Shown piece by piece: positions 24,541 through 33,503 of a stretch of DNA of 64,000 bases. A program made the position numbers and the translations under genes. This DNA comes from RGIG3701 sp030530205 (GTDB lineage Bacteria; Planctomycetota; Planctomycetia; Pirellulales; Thermoguttaceae), in the NCBI GenBank assembly GCA_030530205.1, contig JAUMVK010000019.1:9434-73433 (forward strand), in the 5' to 3' direction. Positions within the stretch are counted from its first letter, which is position 1. Each line of letters begins with the position of its first letter. The notes under the pieces were generated by a model. The model worked only from the letters and a program-made list of their open reading frames with translations. It ran no database searches and was not told the DNA's origin.

Positions 24541-25482
24541 TCACTCAGGCATAAAGGTTGGCATAACGATCCCCCTTGGCGCGTCGCAGCCGCCGAGGCA
24601 CTGACCGACATGGATCTCCGTATTTCTCGCCCCCCAGGAATAGAGCGTCCGAATGGCTTCCGAGCACTTGGAGGGAACGAGGAAGATTGGTGTTGCGCCC
24701 TGTTTTTTGCGAGCGGAAAGAGCGGTGAAGATCAACGCCAGCATCTGGTTTTCAGTTTGCATCACGCCAGGCCCCAGCATACAGCTTCCCGGGTCAAAGA
24801 CGGAACCCAGAACTGCGCCGATTTTCCCATCGGAGTCTTCCAGGACCCACGTTTTCCAGATTCCGTCCGTATTCTGGACGAAGTACGTATAATCCCGTTC
24901 ATGTTCCAATCCGGTTTGTGACCTTTCAAGAGCGACGATTCCCGGAACGTCCTCCGGGACCGCTTCACGAACTCGGTCCACAAGTACCTGGACTTCAGGC
25001 GAAAGCCGAATCGCATCCGGCTCAAAATTCGGGATCATCAGGTCTTGGTAAATCTCATACGGAATAAAGCCGAGCCGGCTGTAAACCGAGAAAGAATCAA
25101 GATTCATCGCGCTTGAAACCAGACGCAGAGGTTTACCAGCGGCCTGAGCCATTGCCGCGATGTGAGTCATGATTTTCGGTGCGATGTGCTTCCCGAACGC
25201 ATCCGGGTGAACGTTCAGGATCCCGAGAGAAATATGCGTTTTGCGGGGATGAACGAAACAGGACCCTACGATTCGGTTTTCGTCAGAATCCCACGCAATG
25301 ATCGTGTTTTCCAGGCCATCGAGAGCGGCGTAGGTCCGCGGGAAAAGAAGCCCACAATCTGGTTCGGCAGAAAAAGCCTTAAACCCCCGGTTTTTCTCGT
25401 ACCAGGCGTTTGTGGAGTGGTAAATCAGGTGGGCGATTTCGAGCCACTGGTCGGGGCGTGCGGTTTGAATGGTGACGGGCAT
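24541..25482 (-). CDS. GNAT-family N-acetyltransferase with two tandem domains
   Basis: A 313-residue cytoplasmic protein made of two GNAT folds. The first (residues about 1-150) has the acetyl-CoA region LGILNVHPDAFGKHIAPKIM and a typical late SFSVYSRLGFIPYEIYQDL strand. The second (about 165-313) has VREAVPEDVPGIVALERS and FLVPSKCSEAIRTLYSWGARN but a weak acetyl-CoA loop, so it may be inactive or structural. Tandem GNAT proteins acetylate small amines or protein N-termini; the substrate here is unknown. It stands alone between the 608-residue gene and rpoD. Confidence 0.83.
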   Translation of the reverse strand: MPVTIQTARPDQWLEIAHLIYHSTNAWYEKNRGFKAFSAEPDCGLLFPRTYAALDGLENTIIAWDSDENRIVGSCFVHPRKTHISLGILNVHPDAFGKHIAPKIMTHIAAMAQAAGKPLRLVSSAMNLDSFSVYSRLGFIPYEIYQDLMIPNFEPDAIRLSPEVQVLVDRVREAVPEDVPGIVALERSQTGLEHERDYTYFVQNTDGIWKTWVLEDSDGKIGAVLGSVFDPGSCMLGPGVMQTENQMLALIFTALSARKKQGATPIFLVPSKCSEAIRTLYSWGARNTEIHVGQCLGGCDAPRGIVMPTFMPE

Positions 25483-25648
25483 AAGGTTCCTTTCTGTCGG
25501 AAAGTCACAGGACGAACGTCCGTGATTTATGGTCTAAAAACAAAGGCCGCGGCCAGCGGTCTGGTTCTGGAAAAAATGAAAATGTATTTTCTTTTTTCAA
25601 CGAGCCGAAACGCTGACTACGACCTCTTTCTGGCGCATACAGTCAAAA

Positions 25649-27379
25649 TCAGTTGACTTTTTCCAGGAATCCGACCAGTTGCTGACACCGGTTCGGCTGC
25701 TGGAGTTTCTTCATGGCCTTTGTTTCGATCTGACGAATACGCTCACGAGTCACGTGAAAGATTTTCCCCAGCTCTTCCAGTGTGTAGCAGTACCCGTTAT
25801 CAAGTCCGTAACGCAAACGGATGATTCGGCGTTCACGGGGTGAAAGCGTATTAAGGATTGCTTCCAGTTTGTCATGAAGCATTTCGTTCGAGGCGACGTG
25901 TTCCGGCTTCTCCATGCGCGTGTCATCTACGAACTCATTGAAACAGTTATCGTCATTGTCGCCGATTGGACGATCAAGGCTGATCGGGTTTCTGGAGAAG
26001 TTCGTGACACGATTGTAGTCTTCGATGGAAAGTTTGGCGGCTTTCGCGGCTTCTTCCTGAGTGGGCTCACGGCCAAGTTCCTGCTGAAGAGCCTGCTGGG
26101 AATGACGCATTTTCGTCATGAGGTCGATCATGTGGACCGGAATGCGGATCGTCCGGGCCTGTTCGGAAATGGCACGGGTAATCGCCTGGCGGATCCACCA
26201 GGTCGCGTAGGTTGAAAATTTGTTACCGCGGCGGTACTCGTATTTGTCAACAGCACGCATGAGGCCGGTATTCCCTTCCTGAATCAAATCGAGGAAGCTC
26301 AAACCACGGTTCCGGAACCGTTTCGCGACGGAAACCACCAGACGCAGATTCCCGCAAGAGAGTTGGCTCTTCGCATTTTCGTATTCTTTGCAGCATTGCT
26401 TCATGTGAGCCACCCGGCGGGACAAACCGGAGGGACGGTCGTGCGTGAGCATCATTAAATTGTAGAGTTCCCGGCGTAACTGATGGCGGCGCAGGGGAGA
26501 CAGGGACGATTTGCCGGTACGAAGTTTCTCGCGCAATTCCAGCATCCGGTTCGCAAGCTGCTCAAGCTGGGTCGTCATGGCGTGGATCCGGCGTGTGCGC
26601 AGACTTAACTCCTCAACAAGGTAGATCATTTTGCGGCGAATATTCAGAAATTGTTTGCGCGCTTCACGTTTTTCTTCGGAGGAGGTTTTGTGGGAGATCA
26701 TTTTCTTGAAGCAGCGCGTGCTTCGGCGGGAAAGAGCGTCCAGTGTCGCGAGGTTTTCCGGCATTCGGGCCAGGATTTGTTCTTTGCTCAGTTCTTCGGT
26801 CATGGAGACTTTGATCGTGCGGTCGAACGGAAGGGAACCACTATGGACTTTTTTCAGCGTGTTAATCGTGTGGCGCATGGAGACGAAGCTGCTCAGAATC
26901 GCACGGCGGAATTTTTTGCGCAGCCTCTCGATTTTACGGGCAAGCCGCATTTCTTCTTCCCGTGACAGAAGCGGGATGTCTGACATGTCAGCCATGTAAA
27001 CACGGACGGGGTCAGCGCCAGTTCTGGACGTGGGTTCGTCAGAAATGTCGTCGAGGAAGAAAGAGCCGTTTTCTTCGTCATCGTAGAAATCATCTTCATC
27101 GCGTATGCGTGAAGAGGAATGAACCGGGAGGTCAATGGGAAATTCTTCAGAAAAGTCCAGATCCTCTATGGATGCTTCCGACCCGCCGTAGGTCATTGGC
27201 TCCATCGCCTTTTCAAGGAGAAGAATCCCTGCTTTTTCAATACTCTGGTAGATCTCCTGAATGTCGTACGCGCTGAGATTTTCCGAGGCGAAATACTGTT
27301 GTACCTCGCTGAAGGTCAAGCATCCCTGCTGTTTGCCGCGTTCGATCAAAGGCTGGACTTTTTCTTTTAACAAATTCAT
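25649..27379 (-). CDS. rpoD: Primary sigma factor, RpoD-type
   Basis: The main sigma-70 factor, directing RNA polymerase to -35/-10 promoters. The ATG at 27379 (MNLLKEKVQPLIERG) is chosen because AGGAG lies five bases upstream; the in-frame ATG at 27394 would put that site inside the gene. The 576 residues show region 1.1 (FSEVQQYFASENLSAYDIQE), region 1.2 (DPVRVYMADMSDIPLLSREE) and a non-conserved linker. Region 2 has FLDLIQEGNTGLMRAVDKYEY and TYATWWIRQAITRAI. Region 4 has the helix-turn-helix TLEELGKIFHVTRERIRQIE. It lies downstream of dnaG on the same strand, the order of the classical macromolecular synthesis operon. Confidence 0.96.
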   Translation of the reverse strand: MNLLKEKVQPLIERGKQQGCLTFSEVQQYFASENLSAYDIQEIYQSIEKAGILLLEKAMEPMTYGGSEASIEDLDFSEEFPIDLPVHSSSRIRDEDDFYDDEENGSFFLDDISDEPTSRTGADPVRVYMADMSDIPLLSREEEMRLARKIERLRKKFRRAILSSFVSMRHTINTLKKVHSGSLPFDRTIKVSMTEELSKEQILARMPENLATLDALSRRSTRCFKKMISHKTSSEEKREARKQFLNIRRKMIYLVEELSLRTRRIHAMTTQLEQLANRMLELREKLRTGKSSLSPLRRHQLRRELYNLMMLTHDRPSGLSRRVAHMKQCCKEYENAKSQLSCGNLRLVVSVAKRFRNRGLSFLDLIQEGNTGLMRAVDKYEYRRGNKFSTYATWWIRQAITRAISEQARTIRIPVHMIDLMTKMRHSQQALQQELGREPTQEEAAKAAKLSIEDYNRVTNFSRNPISLDRPIGDNDDNCFNEFVDDTRMEKPEHVASNEMLHDKLEAILNTLSPRERRIIRLRYGLDNGYCYTLEELGKIFHVTRERIRQIETKAMKKLQQPNRCQQLVGFLEKVN

Positions 27380-27560
27380 GTCATCTCCTTGCATCTTCCC
27401 TGATGCACTAAGGTTCCAATCGAATTAAACCGTTTTTTCGTGAAAATTTCACTATCAGCCGTGACTCTGCCCCAGACTGATGAACGGAAGTGAATTTTGT
27501 GTTCGGTAGTAGTGAAGGAGTCAGGAAAAAACGCTTCCAAACGGTTTTGTCCTGAATTAT

Positions 27561-29810
27561 TTACTCTTCCTCTCCTGGTTCTTCTGTATGATTTTCTGAC
27601 GAAAGCCCATTTTTCCTCTGGGTTTCCAGAATAAGTTGTTCCAATAAATTAATTTTCTGCTCGCGGTTCAATCTCGCCGAGTTGAAAACCGAAAGGTCCT
27701 GAGGCTTGCGGCTGTTCAGGTGGAAAAGCGCGAAATTCGCCATGATCGGTTCCAGAAGCCCTTTGACCTGTTCCTCGGTTTTACTTTCGCGATTCCATAT
27801 ATTTTCCGCTTCCATTTGGACCAGCCAGCTCTTCATCGACTGCGACTCGAACGAGGAAAGCACGTGCTCGAACGTGGGCTCCATTCCCTCGTCCGCCATC
27901 TCGCACATCCGCAGGAAAAACTCGCGTGCCGGAACGTAGAGGAAACGCTCGGGCGTCGTGTGGCTTCGGACTTCACTCAAAAGTCCCGGCCAGACGAGCA
28001 GGATCTCCACGATTTCCTTCTCCCAGGCGTTGATCCGCCCGAAAATCTCCCAGTCCACCTCATCGGCGTGTTCCTCGAACGCTTCCCGCGTCAGAAGGGT
28101 CGGTTCCAACGCGAGGTCTTGGGCGTTGGAAACCGGGGATTGGATTGGTGCCGATTCGGATTCTGAAACGTCGGGATCCTCGTAAAACGTTTCTTCGCCA
28201 TCCGAATACGCCTCGGATTCATCATAAACCTCGGGGCCATCGGATTTGGTTTCGGTCGAATCGCCTGTCGGCGTCGGAAGGATCTGCTCCTGCGTTTCCT
28301 CCTCCTGCTCACGCATTTCCTGCCAGCGCTCGCGCATCCGGGCGTCGTGCAGCGCTTTGCCTCGGATCTCTTTCAGGCGGCGGCGGAGGAAATCCTCCGA
28401 GATCGAAAACGAAAACGCCAGCTGCTGGAGCATTTTTTCCTCGCGGAAGGAAAGCGTTCCAAAATCGTTCCCGCCATTCTTGAGCGTGCCGCTCGCGATC
28501 AGCCCCAGAAGTTTGTCCAACGCCTGCTCGGACTGGTGAATGTTCGTGAAATCAAGACCTTTCGTGTAAAGCTGAAATGCGTGAGTCAGCGCGTCATTGC
28601 TCCGGGTTTGTATTAATTCCTCGAACTTTTCCGCGCCGTAATCCGTAAGGTATTCAGCCGGGTCGTCCTCCTCCGGAAGCGTGAGGATCCTAACGTCCAC
28701 CTTTTCCGCGACGAAAAGCTCAAGGACCTGCGCCGCACGCTTCTGGCCCGGCTCGTCACCGTCCAGCACGAGGTAAATCTGGTCGGCCAGACGACTCAAA
28801 ATCTGAATGTGATTAATTCCCAGTGCCGTTCCAAGGACCGCGACCGCTTCGGTAAAACCGTACTGATGCGCGATGATGGTGTCGGTGTAGCCCTCCATCA
28901 CGAGGACACGCTTTTTGCTGCGGATCGACGGCCGGGCAAGGTCCAGACCGTACAAAAGGCGGTGCTTCGAAAAAAGCGGCGTTTCGGGCGTATTTAAATA
29001 CTTCGCCGACTCGTTCGACGTGGGGATCCCAGGGATCACTCGGCCGCCGATGCCGACGCTGCGCCCTTGAGCGTCGTGGATCGGGAAAAGGAGCCGCCCG
29101 CGAAAACGCTCGTAAAGCGACTTGCGCTCCTCCGAAAAACCGAGGTAACCGGTTGTTCTCAGGTCCTTCAGGAGCGAGGAATTCCGGCCTGCGCGCTCTT
29201 TGAGCCAGTTCCAGTCGTCCGGCGCGAAACCGATTCTGAATTTCCTGACGTTTTCCGGCGAAATTCCGCGTTCGTTCAGGTACACCCGAGCGGGATGCGA
29301 TTCCGGAAGGCTCAAAAAGTACTCGTGGTACTGCGTCTCTGCCCAGTTGGCGGCTTCGTAAAGGGCTTTTTTCCCTGAAAATGTGGAATAATCCGGTTCG
29401 TTTGAGGGTTCGCCTTCGTTTTGAGGATCAGCGGAATCCGGGGAAATGTCCTTTGAGCCACGCGCGGAAGAGAAATCAGAGTTGTAAGGCCGAGAGCGAT
29501 GTTTTTGCGGCTTTTTCGGAAGTTCGATTCCCGCACGGTCAGCGAGCATCTGGAGCGCCTCTGGAAACGAGACGTTCTCGATTTTCATCATGAACGAGAA
29601 AATGTCTCCACCGTCTGCGCAAACCCAGCAACGAAACGTCTGGCGCTCTGGATCGACCTGGAGACTTGGTTTAGAATCGTCGTGCCATGGGCACAAACCA
29701 ACGTAAACTCTGCCTTTTGGCTGAAGCTGAACGTATTCACCGACCAAGTCCACGATATTAATGGCCTGGCGTATGCGCTCTTTTACGTCCAGTGAAAAAC
29801 CGTATAGCAA
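27561..29810 (-). CDS. dnaG: DNA primase
   Basis: DnaG makes the RNA primers for replication. The CHC2 zinc motif (CPWHDDSKPSLQVDPERQTF followed by RCWVC) is near the N-terminus. The TOPRIM domain follows, with VLVMEGYTDTIIAHQYG and YLVLDGDEPGQKRA, and a long acidic linker precedes the C-terminal helicase-binding region. The start chosen is the TTG at 29810 (LYGFSLDVKERI), six bases after a GAGGGGGG site. The longer frame begins with another TTG at 29873 that overlaps a -35 box, so it is likely untranslated. The product is about 749 residues, longer than the usual 600, because of the linker. dnaG-rpoD linkage is conserved across bacteria. Confidence 0.95.
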   Translation of the reverse strand: MLYGFSLDVKERIRQAINIVDLVGEYVQLQPKGRVYVGLCPWHDDSKPSLQVDPERQTFRCWVCADGGDIFSFMMKIENVSFPEALQMLADRAGIELPKKPQKHRSRPYNSDFSSARGSKDISPDSADPQNEGEPSNEPDYSTFSGKKALYEAANWAETQYHEYFLSLPESHPARVYLNERGISPENVRKFRIGFAPDDWNWLKERAGRNSSLLKDLRTTGYLGFSEERKSLYERFRGRLLFPIHDAQGRSVGIGGRVIPGIPTSNESAKYLNTPETPLFSKHRLLYGLDLARPSIRSKKRVLVMEGYTDTIIAHQYGFTEAVAVLGTALGINHIQILSRLADQIYLVLDGDEPGQKRAAQVLELFVAEKVDVRILTLPEEDDPAEYLTDYGAEKFEELIQTRSNDALTHAFQLYTKGLDFTNIHQSEQALDKLLGLIASGTLKNGGNDFGTLSFREEKMLQQLAFSFSISEDFLRRRLKEIRGKALHDARMRERWQEMREQEEETQEQILPTPTGDSTETKSDGPEVYDESEAYSDGEETFYEDPDVSESESAPIQSPVSNAQDLALEPTLLTREAFEEHADEVDWEIFGRINAWEKEIVEILLVWPGLLSEVRSHTTPERFLYVPAREFFLRMCEMADEGMEPTFEHVLSSFESQSMKSWLVQMEAENIWNRESKTEEQVKGLLEPIMANFALFHLNSRKPQDLSVFNSARLNREQKINLLEQLILETQRKNGLSSENHTEEPGEEE

Positions 29811-29844
29811 TTCAAGCCCCCCTCGATTTCTATAACAGACGGGT

Positions 29845-29873
29845 AGTATAAACCATTTTAAAAACTTTTGCAA
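29845..29873 (-). promoter_or_regulatory. Promoter of dnaG
   Basis: Read on the minus strand, TTGCAA (29868-29873), a 17-base spacer and TATACT (29845-29850) would start transcription near 29838, upstream of the TTG start at 29810. Confidence 0.7.
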
Positions 29874-30209
29874 GGTCGGATTCCGAAAACTTTAACGATT
29901 TTTCTGGAATTTTAAAATATTTCTTGAAAAAATTGATTTTAGAGCAATATTTGGTTTAAGATGGCTAAAATAAAGGGAAAGGGTAAATATTTTTCAGTCC
30001 AAACAAGAGAAAAAGAAAAGGTTTTGCTACTTCGCGTATTTTTCTTAAATTCCTTAAATTGTTCAGCTTGTGAGATGCATAGGGTCAAAATGTTTCACGT
30101 GAAACATTTTAAAGGCCCTGGTTCAGTCCCAAGAATGCTGACCTGAGGAGATGACACTTCCCGCCTGGTTAAAAAACGATGCCGGAAGTGTCTCCCCACA
30201 CGGGATTTC
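29874..30209. other. Intergenic region upstream of dnaG, with parS1 and a hairpin
   Basis: No convincing gene. It is AT-rich from 29874 to 30060, then contains parS1 (30091-30106). A 9-bp perfect stem, GACACTTCC (30153-30161) with GGAAGTGTC (30184-30192), lies just past the stop of the HEAT-repeat gene and may end its transcript, although no T-run follows. Confidence 0.6.
30091..30106. promoter_or_regulatory. parS1, ParB-binding site
   Basis: A perfect 16-bp palindrome TGTTTCACGTGAAACA, identical to the bacterial chromosomal parS consensus. It lies 4.8 kb from parA. Confidence 0.93.
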
Positions 30210-31469
30210 CTATTTTTCAGGCCGAATGGACGCGCCTGCGCCGCCAGTCTTGTTTTGGTACCAACGGATCCATTGTGGCTGATCGTAATAGAAATTCATA
30301 CCAGTCAGTTTCTTGAGAGATTCCAGAACCTCGGGATTTTGCATAGGTTTCGAAATGGTGATGGTTTTGCCGCCCACTCCAAACCCCATTCCTCCGCCGC
30401 CGGATGAGGATCGCCCGGCCGTTGCGCTGGTCGAGCCGTTGGAGCTGCCTGTCTGGACCTGGAATTTATGCGTCGTTTCCAGCGCCTGAATAAGAGCGGG
30501 CACTGCCGAGGAATCCTGCAACGCTCCGAGAGCATACGCGGCGTAATTCAACTGCTCGTGAGTTGATCTCTTTGGGGAAAGACGGGCGATGTAGTACTCG
30601 GTCACTCCGGGACCTTTATGCGGCATCACTTCGTCGAGGGCGGAGAGACGCAGTTCCTCGATTTTCTCGTCCACGGAGATTTGCAGCAACGCGCTCAAAG
30701 CCGCCTGATTCCCGATTCTGCCAAGGCATTTAATCAAAATCTTGCGGACGTGCGGACGTTTCTCAGTCTCATAAACCTGAAGGATTCCCGGGACTGCGAT
30801 GGGGTCACGTAAACCCTCCAGCTCGGCAAGCGCGTCCTCTTCATAGCGGGTCCCGATCTTCTTGACCCATTTCCTGATTTCCTGGGTCATTTTGCTGGTT
30901 TTGATTTTCTCGGCCTTTTGTTTCTCCAGCAGTTCCTTCTCCTGCTTCGAGACCCAACGGCCGTTGATCTTGACTTTTCCCTGTTCCTCCATCTCGTCGT
31001 TGGAGGTGCGCCACTGCCCGTCGATCATTTTTTTGAAGCCGAGTCCCCGGCGAGCGATCTGATTTTCCGGGTCCAGTTCCAGAACGCGTTCGTAGTGGGC
31101 TTTCTTCTGATTTTGCATTCCGTTTTCCGCACACCACTGGGCGAGCGCGAGATTTCCCTCAACATCGTCTGCGGCCGCAGCTTTTTTCTTTTTGTATTCT
31201 TCCAGAGCGGATTGAGCCGCCATTTTCTCAACGGATTCCACCTCGCTTCGGGCGATCTGGATCTCGATTCCTTCCGCGGTCCGGAATTTGTAAACCAGGT
31301 CCTCGTTAGCAGGAGGGACGAGGAATTGTCCCTGGACCCGACCACCATTTTTCAGGACCAGAACGTCCGCAGCCTGTACGTTTTGCCGGACTGAGAAAAA
31401 GAGGGTGAGGAATACCAGAGTACAGAGCGCCGCCAACGTGTTTTTCAAGTCGTTTTTCATAGGAATCAC
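30210..31469 (-). CDS. Secreted protein with TPR-like and HEAT-repeat segments
   Basis: A 419-residue exported protein whose signal peptide (TLAALCTLVFLTLFFSVRQNVQA) may begin at the first or second Met. An SH3-like beta segment (VLVLKNGGRVQGQFLVPP) is followed by a helical TPR-like part (QKKAHYERVLELDPENQIAR) and a Lys/Glu-rich coiled stretch. HEAT/Armadillo-type helices follow (AVPGILQVYETEKRPHVRKI and AALSALLQISVDEKIEELRL), then a Gly/Ser-rich segment. The layout is typical of planctomycete periplasmic scaffold proteins, with no catalytic motif. Its ATG overlaps the stop of ispD by four bases, so both are coupled in one operon. Confidence 0.75.
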   Translation of the reverse strand: MIPMKNDLKNTLAALCTLVFLTLFFSVRQNVQAADVLVLKNGGRVQGQFLVPPANEDLVYKFRTAEGIEIQIARSEVESVEKMAAQSALEEYKKKKAAAADDVEGNLALAQWCAENGMQNQKKAHYERVLELDPENQIARRGLGFKKMIDGQWRTSNDEMEEQGKVKINGRWVSKQEKELLEKQKAEKIKTSKMTQEIRKWVKKIGTRYEEDALAELEGLRDPIAVPGILQVYETEKRPHVRKILIKCLGRIGNQAALSALLQISVDEKIEELRLSALDEVMPHKGPGVTEYYIARLSPKRSTHEQLNYAAYALGALQDSSAVPALIQALETTHKFQVQTGSSNGSTSATAGRSSSGGGGMGFGVGGKTITISKPMQNPEVLESLKKLTGMNFYYDQPQWIRWYQNKTGGAGASIRPEK

Positions 31470-32305
31470 CTGAAAAGGTCCTCGTCTGCAAAAGGGTGAA
31501 AAACGTTTTTCTTCGGGCCAGGCAGAATCTTCAGAATAGCCTCAGCGAGCTGAAGGTCCGACCGGGTCGTGATTTTGATGTTTAGCGCCGATGCCTCGAC
31601 AACGTACACCGCATGGCCGGCCTGTTCGAAAAGCATCGAGTCGTCTGTCGTCAGTGCCGATTTCCCACGGGGACGGCGGGCGTAAACTTCCTCGAACCAG
31701 TCCCGGCGAAAAACCTGTGGGGTCTGGGCACGCCAGATGTTGGAACGGTCCACGGACTCGGTAATTACACCGTCGCCCACGGCTTGCGGCTCGGGATCGT
31801 CGGGAATCAGTGAGTCGAGAGAGAGTTCCCTGGGTTTTCCGCGTTTCCCACGGCCAGAGTTTTGGTTTGGGACGACCCGTTTAAGTGAGTCAGAAACCGG
31901 GACCGCCAGCATGGCCGCGCCGGTTTGGATGGCCGTCCGGAACACGTCATCGATCCAGCTGTTCATCAGGCAGGGTCTTGCCGCGTCATGGACGCATACG
32001 TAATCGCACTCGGGGCGGATGATCGCGATGGCGTTTTCGATCGAGTCTGCGCGTTCGGCCCCGCCTTTGACCACGTCCACGTCGTTGATGGAGATTTCGG
32101 CATTATACTTGATCAGAACATCTTCATAATCCTCGGGGGAAACGACCAGAATGACCTGAGCGACGTCCTTGCGGTTCAGGAAATACTGGGCGGTATGAAG
32201 CCAGACCGCCCGATTATTTAGCGGGGCAAAAGGCTTTTTGTAGTTCAGATCACCAAACCGGCTACTCTTTCCGGCAGCGGGTAAAATCACACAAAAATCA
32301 GGCAT
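31466..32305 (-). CDS. ispD: 2-C-methyl-D-erythritol 4-phosphate cytidylyltransferase
   Basis: IspD transfers CMP to methylerythritol phosphate, the third step of the non-mevalonate isoprenoid pathway. Motifs are VILPAAGKSSRFGD with the downstream KPF lysine, VVKGGAERADSIENAI, the VCVHDAARPCL block, RAQTPQVFRRD, and the end KITTRSDLQLAEAIL. The 279 residues exceed the usual 230 because about 30 residues (RGKRGKPRELSLDSLIPDDP) are inserted before the DRSNIWRAQ segment. It is cytoplasmic and translationally coupled to the HEAT-repeat gene downstream. Confidence 0.92.
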   Translation of the reverse strand: MPDFCVILPAAGKSSRFGDLNYKKPFAPLNNRAVWLHTAQYFLNRKDVAQVILVVSPEDYEDVLIKYNAEISINDVDVVKGGAERADSIENAIAIIRPECDYVCVHDAARPCLMNSWIDDVFRTAIQTGAAMLAVPVSDSLKRVVPNQNSGRGKRGKPRELSLDSLIPDDPEPQAVGDGVITESVDRSNIWRAQTPQVFRRDWFEEVYARRPRGKSALTTDDSMLFEQAGHAVYVVEASALNIKITTRSDLQLAEAILKILPGPKKNVFHPFADEDLFR

Positions 32306-32481
32306 GGAATCCTCCAGAACGGGTAAATTGGAAAAGTCTCTAATATTTTATAAAAATTTAGGGAAATTTTCAAGGTGGGGCCCTTTTCTTTTTTCGTCCT
32401 TTTCGTTAAAATACAAAAAAGAGTTTTGAACCCCGATTTCATCCATTAAATCCATTATATTTAAACACCAGGGAGAAAAAT

Positions 32482-33366
32482 ATGGCTTCTGAAGTCAACG
32501 AATCCATTCTGATCAAAGTCGCGCACAGCCCGGACCCGGACGATGCTTTTATGTTCTATGCGCTGGCGAAAAACTGCCTCGAGACGGGTAAGTATCGGTT
32601 TACGCACAAGCTGGTGGATATTGAAACTCTGAATCAGATGGCTCACACCGGTTTCTACGAACTGACAGCCTTGAGTCTTCACGCTTATGCGTATTTGAAC
32701 GATATTTATATGCTTTGTCCGTGTGGGGCGAGTATGGGGGATAATTACGGCCCGATGATTGTCGCGAAGGAAAACTTCACGAAAGCGGAGCTTCGCCAGA
32801 AAACGATTGCGGTTCCTGGTACGATGACGACCGCGTTCCTGGCCGCCGGAATGTTCATGGAAGGCCCGTTTAATTATGTAATTTGTCCATTTGACCGGAT
32901 TTTGGATTACGTCGAGGCGGGGAAAGTCCTTGAGGGCGAAAACGCAGGACAGGAAGTTGCGGCAGGTCTGATCATTCACGAGGGTCAGCTCACGTATATG
33001 AACCAGGGGCTGAAACTCATCGTCGATACGGGAGTCTGGTGGATGGAGCAGACCGGTTTTCCGCTTCCTCTTGGGGCGAATGGCATCCGGCGAGACCTTG
33101 GCCCGGAAAACATTCACGAGGTGAACCGTCTTCTGAAAGCCAGTATTCAATACGGTCTTGACCACCGAAAAGAAGCCGTGGAGTACGCTTTGAATTTCGG
33201 GCGCGGCCTGGATTTGCAACTCGCGGACCGGTTCATCGGGATGTACGTGAACGACTGGACGCTCGATTTTGGCCCGAGAGGTCGGGAATCTGTCCGGCTT
33301 CTGCTGAAACGCGGCTATGAGGCGGGGCTGATTCCGAAACTCGTCGAGCCGGAATTCGTGGAATAA
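32482..33366 (+). CDS. mqnD: 1,4-dihydroxy-6-naphthoate synthase (futalosine menaquinone pathway)
   Basis: MqnD converts cyclic dehypoxanthine futalosine to 1,4-dihydroxy-6-naphthoate in the alternative menaquinone route used by many planctomycetes. The N-terminal signature HSPDPDDAFMFYAL is diagnostic, followed by ETLNQMAHTGFYELTALSLH, the substrate region GDNYGPMIVAKE and GLIIHEGQLTYMNQGLKLI. The 294 residues match the family. AGGGAG precedes the ATG at 32482. It is a cytoplasmic periplasmic-binding-protein-fold enzyme. The other mqn genes are not in this window. parS2 follows directly. Confidence 0.93.
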   Translation: MASEVNESILIKVAHSPDPDDAFMFYALAKNCLETGKYRFTHKLVDIETLNQMAHTGFYELTALSLHAYAYLNDIYMLCPCGASMGDNYGPMIVAKENFTKAELRQKTIAVPGTMTTAFLAAGMFMEGPFNYVICPFDRILDYVEAGKVLEGENAGQEVAAGLIIHEGQLTYMNQGLKLIVDTGVWWMEQTGFPLPLGANGIRRDLGPENIHEVNRLLKASIQYGLDHRKEAVEYALNFGRGLDLQLADRFIGMYVNDWTLDFGPRGRESVRLLLKRGYEAGLIPKLVEPEFVE

Positions 33367-33380
33367 GCCTCAGATTTTCA

Positions 33381-33396
33381 TGTTTCACGTGAAACA
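33381..33396. promoter_or_regulatory. parS2, ParB-binding site
   Basis: A perfect TGTTTCACGTGAAACA in the gap between mqnD and the DUF1015 gene. A TTGACA (33404-33409) follows it, with a weak -10, which could be the promoter of the DUF1015 gene. Confidence 0.93.
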
Positions 33397-33503
33397 TACC
33401 CCATTGACAAAAAACAAAATTCTGCGAAAATAGTTACAGCGTTTCAAATTCCCTTTTCCTTTTTATTCGTTTATCGAAATCAGGCATTTCGGAGGAGTTC
33501 ATT

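Noticed and set aside
29961..30146. A 61-codon frame between dnaG and the HEAT-repeat gene
   Set aside because: It has no ribosome site and runs through parS1 (MFHVKH), so it is unlikely to be real.
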